A stretch of DNA of 64,000 bases from PALSA-911 sp963743035. GTDB taxonomy: Bacteria > Pseudomonadota > Alphaproteobacteria > Acetobacterales > Acetobacteraceae. The stretch is taken from the NCBI GenBank assembly GCA_963743035.1, contig CAVUOB010000018.1, positions 682,001 through 746,000 of the forward strand. The letters run 5' to 3'. The translations under genes and the position numbers were made by a program. This document shows, in pieces, positions 60,429-64,000 of the stretch; the stretch's first letter is position 1, and each line of letters starts with the position of its first letter. Below the pieces are notes generated by a model. That model made no database searches and had not been told where the DNA came from. It was given only the letters and a program-made list of their open reading frames with translations.

Positions 60429-61100
60429 CTACGGCGTCGACTGCAGCCGCGACAGCAGGGCCGGGGAGGGCATGCCGTCCACCGCCATGCCGGTAGCGCG
60501 CTGATACTGGCTGATCGCGTTGGCGGTCTGCGGGCCGACGACGCCGTCGGGCGTGGAGTGCAGATAGCCGAGGCGGTTCAGCTCCACCTGCACCGAGCGC
60601 GCCAGCCCCGGGCTGTTGGCGGGCGCATAGGGGGACTGCACCATCATCGGGCCGTAGCCCGGCACCATGTTGCCCTTGGTGTACATGCACTGGGCGTAGG
60701 CGTTGTCGTATTGCTGCTGGATGGTGAGTTGGGCGTTGGAGCTGGTCGCCGCGCCGATGCCGGCCCCTCCGAGCGCGCCGCCGGCGGCGCCGATGCCGGC
60801 CCCGGAACCGCCGCCGATCGCCGCACCGAGCCCGGCGCCGAGCGCCGTGGTGAGCGCCGCCGCGCCGACGCCGCGGACATTGGCGTTCTCGGCCTGGCCG
60901 GAGACGGCGTTCTGCGCGAACTGCTTGCAGTTGGCCTGGTCGAATGCGAACTCATCGAGCGATTTGCCGTTGGCGGGCATGACCTGCACGGTCGGTCCCA
61001 TCGGCGTCTGCGCGCATCCCGCCAGCAGGAGGGCCGGCAGCAGGAGGCCCGGGAGCAGGCGGCCCACAAGGCCATTGCGCCGCCGCGAATGCGTATTCAT
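60429..61100 (-). CDS. Lipoprotein with glycine zipper and peptidoglycan-binding domain
   Basis: 223 residues. Signal LLPGLLLPALLLAGC with lipobox Cys; a helical domain with Cys (DEFAFDQANCKQFAQNAV); glycine zipper ALGAGLGAAIGGGSGAGIGA; then YDNAYAQCMYTKGNMVPG; and a C-terminal peptidoglycan-binding_1 domain (VQVELNRLGYLHSTPDGVVG, PQTANAISQYQRATGM). Likely anchors outer membrane to wall. The ATG at 61100 is chosen for the basic signal start. Confidence 0.88.
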   Translation of the reverse strand: MNTHSRRRNGLVGRLLPGLLLPALLLAGCAQTPMGPTVQVMPANGKSLDEFAFDQANCKQFAQNAVSGQAENANVRGVGAAALTTALGAGLGAAIGGGSGAGIGAAGGALGGAGIGAATSSNAQLTIQQQYDNAYAQCMYTKGNMVPGYGPMMVQSPYAPANSPGLARSVQVELNRLGYLHSTPDGVVGPQTANAISQYQRATGMAVDGMPSPALLSRLQSTP

Positions 61101-61235
61101 GGGTATCCTCCGTGTTCGTTCCGAAATCCGCCGATAATCCAGGCGATTATGTCGGAATATCTCGGACCTCGCCAAGTGATTTGGCGTTAACCGACGAAGC
61201 TCCGCGACGAACGGTGGAAGGCGCCGTGGGGTACC

Positions 61236-62099
61236 CTACGCCACGCCGTATTGGCGGAGCCAGGCGAGGGCGCGCTTCCAGCCGTCCTCGGCCGCATCCT
61301 TGACGTAGGAGGGACGGTAGTCGGCATGGAAGCCGTGGCCGGCATCGGGGTAGATGACGATTTCCACCGTCTTGCCGGCTGCCTTCGCCCTGGCTTCGGC
61401 GGCGCGGACCTGGTCGACGGGAATGCCGCCATCCTTGGCGCCGTACAGCCCGAGCAGAGGGCACTGGATCTGGTCGGCCATGTCCAGCACCGTTTTCGGC
61501 TGGATGGCGCTGGTCGTCCCGCCGATCGGGCCGTACCAGGCGATGGCGGCCTTCAGATGCGGGTTATGCGCGGCGTACAGCCAGGTGACGCGTCCGCCGC
61601 GGCAGAAACCGGTGACCGCCAGCCTGGCCGGGTCTCCGTGGTTCTTCGCCGCCCAGGCGGCCGTGCTGTCGAGATCGCTCATGATCTCCGCGTCGGGCGC
61701 CTTGGAGATCACGTCGCGCACGATCTGGGCGGCGTCGGTCATCTTCGAGAGGTCGCCCTGGCGGGCGTAGAGTTCGGGTGCCACGGCCAGATATCCGGCC
61801 TTGGCGAAACGCCGGCAGGTGTCCTTGATGTACTCGTGGACGCCGAAGATCTCCTCGACCACCAGGATTGTCGGCTGCGGACCGGCCTTGTCGGGCCGGG
61901 TGAAATAGGCCGGGATATTGCCGTCCGCGGTGGGGATCTGCACCTCGCCGGCGACCAGGCCGCTGGTGTCGGTGTGGATGGCCTGCGCCTCCACCCGCGT
62001 GGTGGCCAGCGTGAAGCCGCTGATCAGCCCGGTCATCACGAGGCTCCGCCGGGCCAGCGGGTACTGGCGCAGGCCGGCGATCTCCGACAGGTCGTTCAT
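61236..62099 (-). CDS. Dienelactone hydrolase family protein
   Basis: 287 residues, alpha/beta hydrolase with a possible exported leader (ARRSLVMTGLISGFTLATTR). The nucleophile is Cys in VTGFCRGGRVTW, the Asp is in LYGAKDGGIP, and the His in DAGHGFHADYRPSYV, a Cys-His-Asp triad as in carboxymethylenebutenolidase. It may open lactones in aromatic breakdown. Its start is 122 bases from the icd stop upstream, with icd's terminator between. Confidence 0.9.
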   Translation of the reverse strand: MNDLSEIAGLRQYPLARRSLVMTGLISGFTLATTRVEAQAIHTDTSGLVAGEVQIPTADGNIPAYFTRPDKAGPQPTILVVEEIFGVHEYIKDTCRRFAKAGYLAVAPELYARQGDLSKMTDAAQIVRDVISKAPDAEIMSDLDSTAAWAAKNHGDPARLAVTGFCRGGRVTWLYAAHNPHLKAAIAWYGPIGGTTSAIQPKTVLDMADQIQCPLLGLYGAKDGGIPVDQVRAAEARAKAAGKTVEIVIYPDAGHGFHADYRPSYVKDAAEDGWKRALAWLRQYGVA

Positions 62100-62161
62100 G
62101 CTGACTACTCCCTTCGATGCGGCCGCAATCTGCGCCGGATTTGTCCCGGCAGACAACGAAA

Positions 62162-62185
62162 AAGGCCCGCCTTGTGGCGGGCCTT
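62162..62185 (-). terminator. Rho-independent terminator of icd
   Basis: Perfect 10-bp stem AAGGCCCGCC/GGCGGGCCTT with a 4-base loop; on the minus strand it is followed by a run of T. Lies 35 bases after the icd stop. Confidence 0.87.
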
Positions 62186-62220
62186 ATCTGTCGCGCGCGC
62201 GTGTGGCGCGGCGAGTGGTG

Positions 62221-63438
62221 TCAGGCCATCGCCTTCTGCAGGTTCTCGTCGATCTTGGCGAGGAAGTCCTGCGTGTTCATCCACTTCTGCTCCGGTCCGA
62301 TGAGCACGGCGAGGTCCTTGGTCATGAACCCGCTCTCCACGGTCGCGATGCACACCTTCTCCAGCGTCTCGGCGAAGGCGGTCACGTCCGGCGTGTTGTC
62401 GAACTTGCCGCGATAGGCGAGGCCGCGGGTCCAGGCGAAGATCGAGGCGATCGGGTTGGTGGAGGTCTCCCGGCCCTTCTGGTGCTCGCGGTAATGGCGG
62501 GTGACGGTGCCGTGCGCGGCTTCCGACTCCACCGTGTTACCGTCGGGGCTGAGCAGCACGGAGGTCATCAGGCCGAGCGAGCCGAAGCCCTGGGCGACGA
62601 TGTCGGACTCCACGTCGCCGTCGTAGTTCTTGCAGGCCCAGAGATAGCCGCCGCTCCATTTCAGTGCGCAGGCGACCATGTCGTCGATCAGCCGGTGCTC
62701 GTAGGTCAGGCCGGCCTGGTCGTAACGGCCCTTGAACTCGGTGTCGAAAATCTCCTGGAAACGGTCCTTGAAGTAGCCGTCATAGACTTTCAGGATGGTG
62801 TTCTTGGTGGACAGATACACGGGGTAGCCGCGCTGCAGGCCGTAATTGAAAGTGGCGCGCGCGAAGCCGTCGATCGACACCTGGATGTTGTGCATGCCCA
62901 TCGCCACGCCGGGGCCCTTGAAATCGTGCACCGACAGGATCTGCGCCCGCTCGCTCTCGTCGGCCGGCTCGTAGACCAGGCGGACGCGGCCGGCGCCGGG
63001 GATCTTCATTTCCGTGGCGCGGTAGATGTCGCCATAGGCGTGGCGGCCGATGACGATCGGCTGGGTCCAGTGCGGCACCAGGCGGGGGACGTTCTTGCAG
63101 ATGATCGGCTCGCGGAAGATGGTCCCGTCGAGGATGTTGCGGATCGTGCCGTTCGGGCTGCGATACATGCGCTTCAGGCCGAATTCCTCGACGCGCTGCT
63201 CGTCCGGGGTGATCGTGGCGCATTTCACGCCGACGCCATACTGCTTGATGGCATTGGCTGAATCGACCGTCACCTGGTCGTTGGTCTGGTCGCGGTACTC
63301 GATGCCGAGATCGTAGTATTTCAGGTCGATATCCAGATAGGGCAGGATCAGCTTGTCCTTGATGAAGCCCCAGATGATGCGGGTCATCTCGTCCCCATCG
63401 AGCTCGACAACCGGGGTTTTCACCTTGATTTTCGCCAT
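62221..63438 (-). CDS. icd: NADP-dependent isocitrate dehydrogenase
   Basis: 405 residues, the eukaryote-like homodimeric type common in alphaproteobacteria. VVELDGDEMTRIIWGFIKDK, KRMYRSPNGTIRNILDGTIF, IICKNVPRLVPHWTQPIVIG, and metal/substrate segment RLIDDMVACALKWSGGYLWA, with GTVTRHYREHQKGRETSTNP. TCA-cycle step giving 2-oxoglutarate and NADPH. The start MAKIKVKTPVVE at 63438 fits the family; upstream in-frame sequence is non-homologous. Confidence 0.97.
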   Translation of the reverse strand: MAKIKVKTPVVELDGDEMTRIIWGFIKDKLILPYLDIDLKYYDLGIEYRDQTNDQVTVDSANAIKQYGVGVKCATITPDEQRVEEFGLKRMYRSPNGTIRNILDGTIFREPIICKNVPRLVPHWTQPIVIGRHAYGDIYRATEMKIPGAGRVRLVYEPADESERAQILSVHDFKGPGVAMGMHNIQVSIDGFARATFNYGLQRGYPVYLSTKNTILKVYDGYFKDRFQEIFDTEFKGRYDQAGLTYEHRLIDDMVACALKWSGGYLWACKNYDGDVESDIVAQGFGSLGLMTSVLLSPDGNTVESEAAHGTVTRHYREHQKGRETSTNPIASIFAWTRGLAYRGKFDNTPDVTAFAETLEKVCIATVESGFMTKDLAVLIGPEQKWMNTQDFLAKIDENLQKAMA

Positions 63439-63727
63439 TCTATCCTCTTGCTGAACCTCGTACCGGGCCAGAACGGCCCGGTTTCCGACATCGGACTGCC
63501 CGAAACTGGCGGACAATCGCACCGCAGGGCGGAGCGGGCAAGCGCGCCGCCGCCAGGCGGGGGCCGGTACGGCCGGCCATTTCGTCCGGTCGCGCCAGAC
63601 GCCAACCCATTGGTCCGGCTGGCGTAGGCTCGTATACGTATGTCTCTGGCCTGCCAAACCCCAATTTCACGATGGCGATGGATCAGGGACGGACATTGCA
63701 GACCGATTGCGCGGCAGCGGCCACCCG

Positions 63728-64000
63728 ATGACGCGGTGGCGCGAAGCGACCGGGCAGGCTTGGCTGGCGATCCTGCTGGTCGGGCTGGCACTGATCGCGC
63801 TGACCTGGCTGGGAACGGTGAACGCGCTGCGCACCGAGGAGCGCGCGGCCATGGCGCACGAGAAGGCCGAACTGACGAAAAAGGCGCTGCTGTTCGAGAA
63901 CCAGGTGCGGCGGCGGCTGTTCGCGGTCGATCAGACGCTGCTGTTCCTGGAAGACGAATGGCAACGCGATCCCGCCGGCTTCGACCTGGAGTTCTGGCAA
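63728..64000 (+). CDS. Membrane-anchored sensor/signalling protein, N-terminal part (runs off window)
   Basis: 91 residues visible, frame open at the edge. Basic start MTRWREATGQ, one membrane helix (AWLAILLVGLALIALTWLG), then a helical region KKALLFENQVRRRLFAVDQT followed by LLFLEDEWQRDPAGFDL, the usual entry to a periplasmic Cache-type sensor domain of diguanylate cyclases or kinases. The output domain is outside the window. Divergent from icd with a 289-bp spacer in which nothing else was recognised. Confidence 0.75.
   Translation, partial: MTRWREATGQAWLAILLVGLALIALTWLGTVNALRTEERAAMAHEKAELTKKALLFENQVRRRLFAVDQTLLFLEDEWQRDPAGFDLEFWQ

Overview
The window is GC-rich, densely packed chromosomal DNA from an alphaproteobacterium. 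It is most likely a member of the Rhodospirillales/Acetobacteraceae: it has the PhyR-NepR-EcfG general stress response (an alphaproteobacterial trait), the lgt-midA-pgeF order, ubiK-ybjN-proC, a phasin, NADP isocitrate dehydrogenase and many SDR/CoA-transferase genes. I see no rRNA, tRNA, CRISPR array, insertion sequence, prophage or plasmid functions.

Layout. 1-4835: a leftward aromatic (homogentisate) catabolic operon, P450-hmgA-fahA-binding protein, with a divergent MarR regulator (5056-5565) and a candidate operator between. Three of its four genes carry a +1 frameshift. 5.7-10.1 kb: an SDR and a branched-chain-amino-acid-type ABC importer with fused LivM-LivG and no local binding protein. 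10.3-20.4 kb: quinone reductase, PLP enzyme, Na+/H+ antiporter, a frameshifted DUF3297 gene, an MFS carrier, an Fe3+-type ABC importer lacking its ATPase, and a septation-protein-A homologue.

20.5-35.2 kb is the most interesting part: a general stress response island. phyR and nepR-ecfG are divergent, each behind its own perfect EcfG-type promoter (GGAAC-N16/17-CGTT). Further copies of this element precede many neighbouring small genes: two related mini-lipoproteins, a glycine-zipper lipoprotein, a split-barrel flavin/PLP-oxidase-like protein, a 64-aa membrane protein plus an AI-2E-family permease, a 25-aa membrane peptide and an entericidin. A near-match precedes a PRC-barrel protein and a 57-aa Gly/Tyr membrane peptide. 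I found nine perfect sites, all between 22.5 and 34.5 kb, and none elsewhere by eye. The region looks like a compact envelope-protection regulon built around its own master regulators, with a histidine kinase whose catalytic domain is degenerate and a large hybrid kinase alongside.

35.2-47 kb: CoA-transferase, enoyl-CoA hydratase, SDRs, a hydroxyisobutyrate-dehydrogenase-like enzyme, a membrane cyclic-nucleotide-binding protein beside an HD/phosphodiesterase-like protein, DctA, an Asp/Glu racemase-family protein, a haem-binding-type protein, a phosphatase and a GST. 47-53 kb: leftward housekeeping operon hldD-lgt-midA-pgeF-lipoprotein-prs. 53-56.5 kb: ubiK, ybjN, proC, a TetR-like regulator and a phasin. 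56.5-64 kb: EnvZ/OmpR with a MarR regulator, a branched-chain aminotransferase, a peptidoglycan-binding lipoprotein, a dienelactone hydrolase, icd, and the start of a membrane sensor.

Two window-wide patterns stand out. One is four single-base (+1) frameshifts, three of them in one operon. The other is a recurrent habit of short tandem duplications (two or three copies of 12-28 bp) sitting in intergenic spacers.
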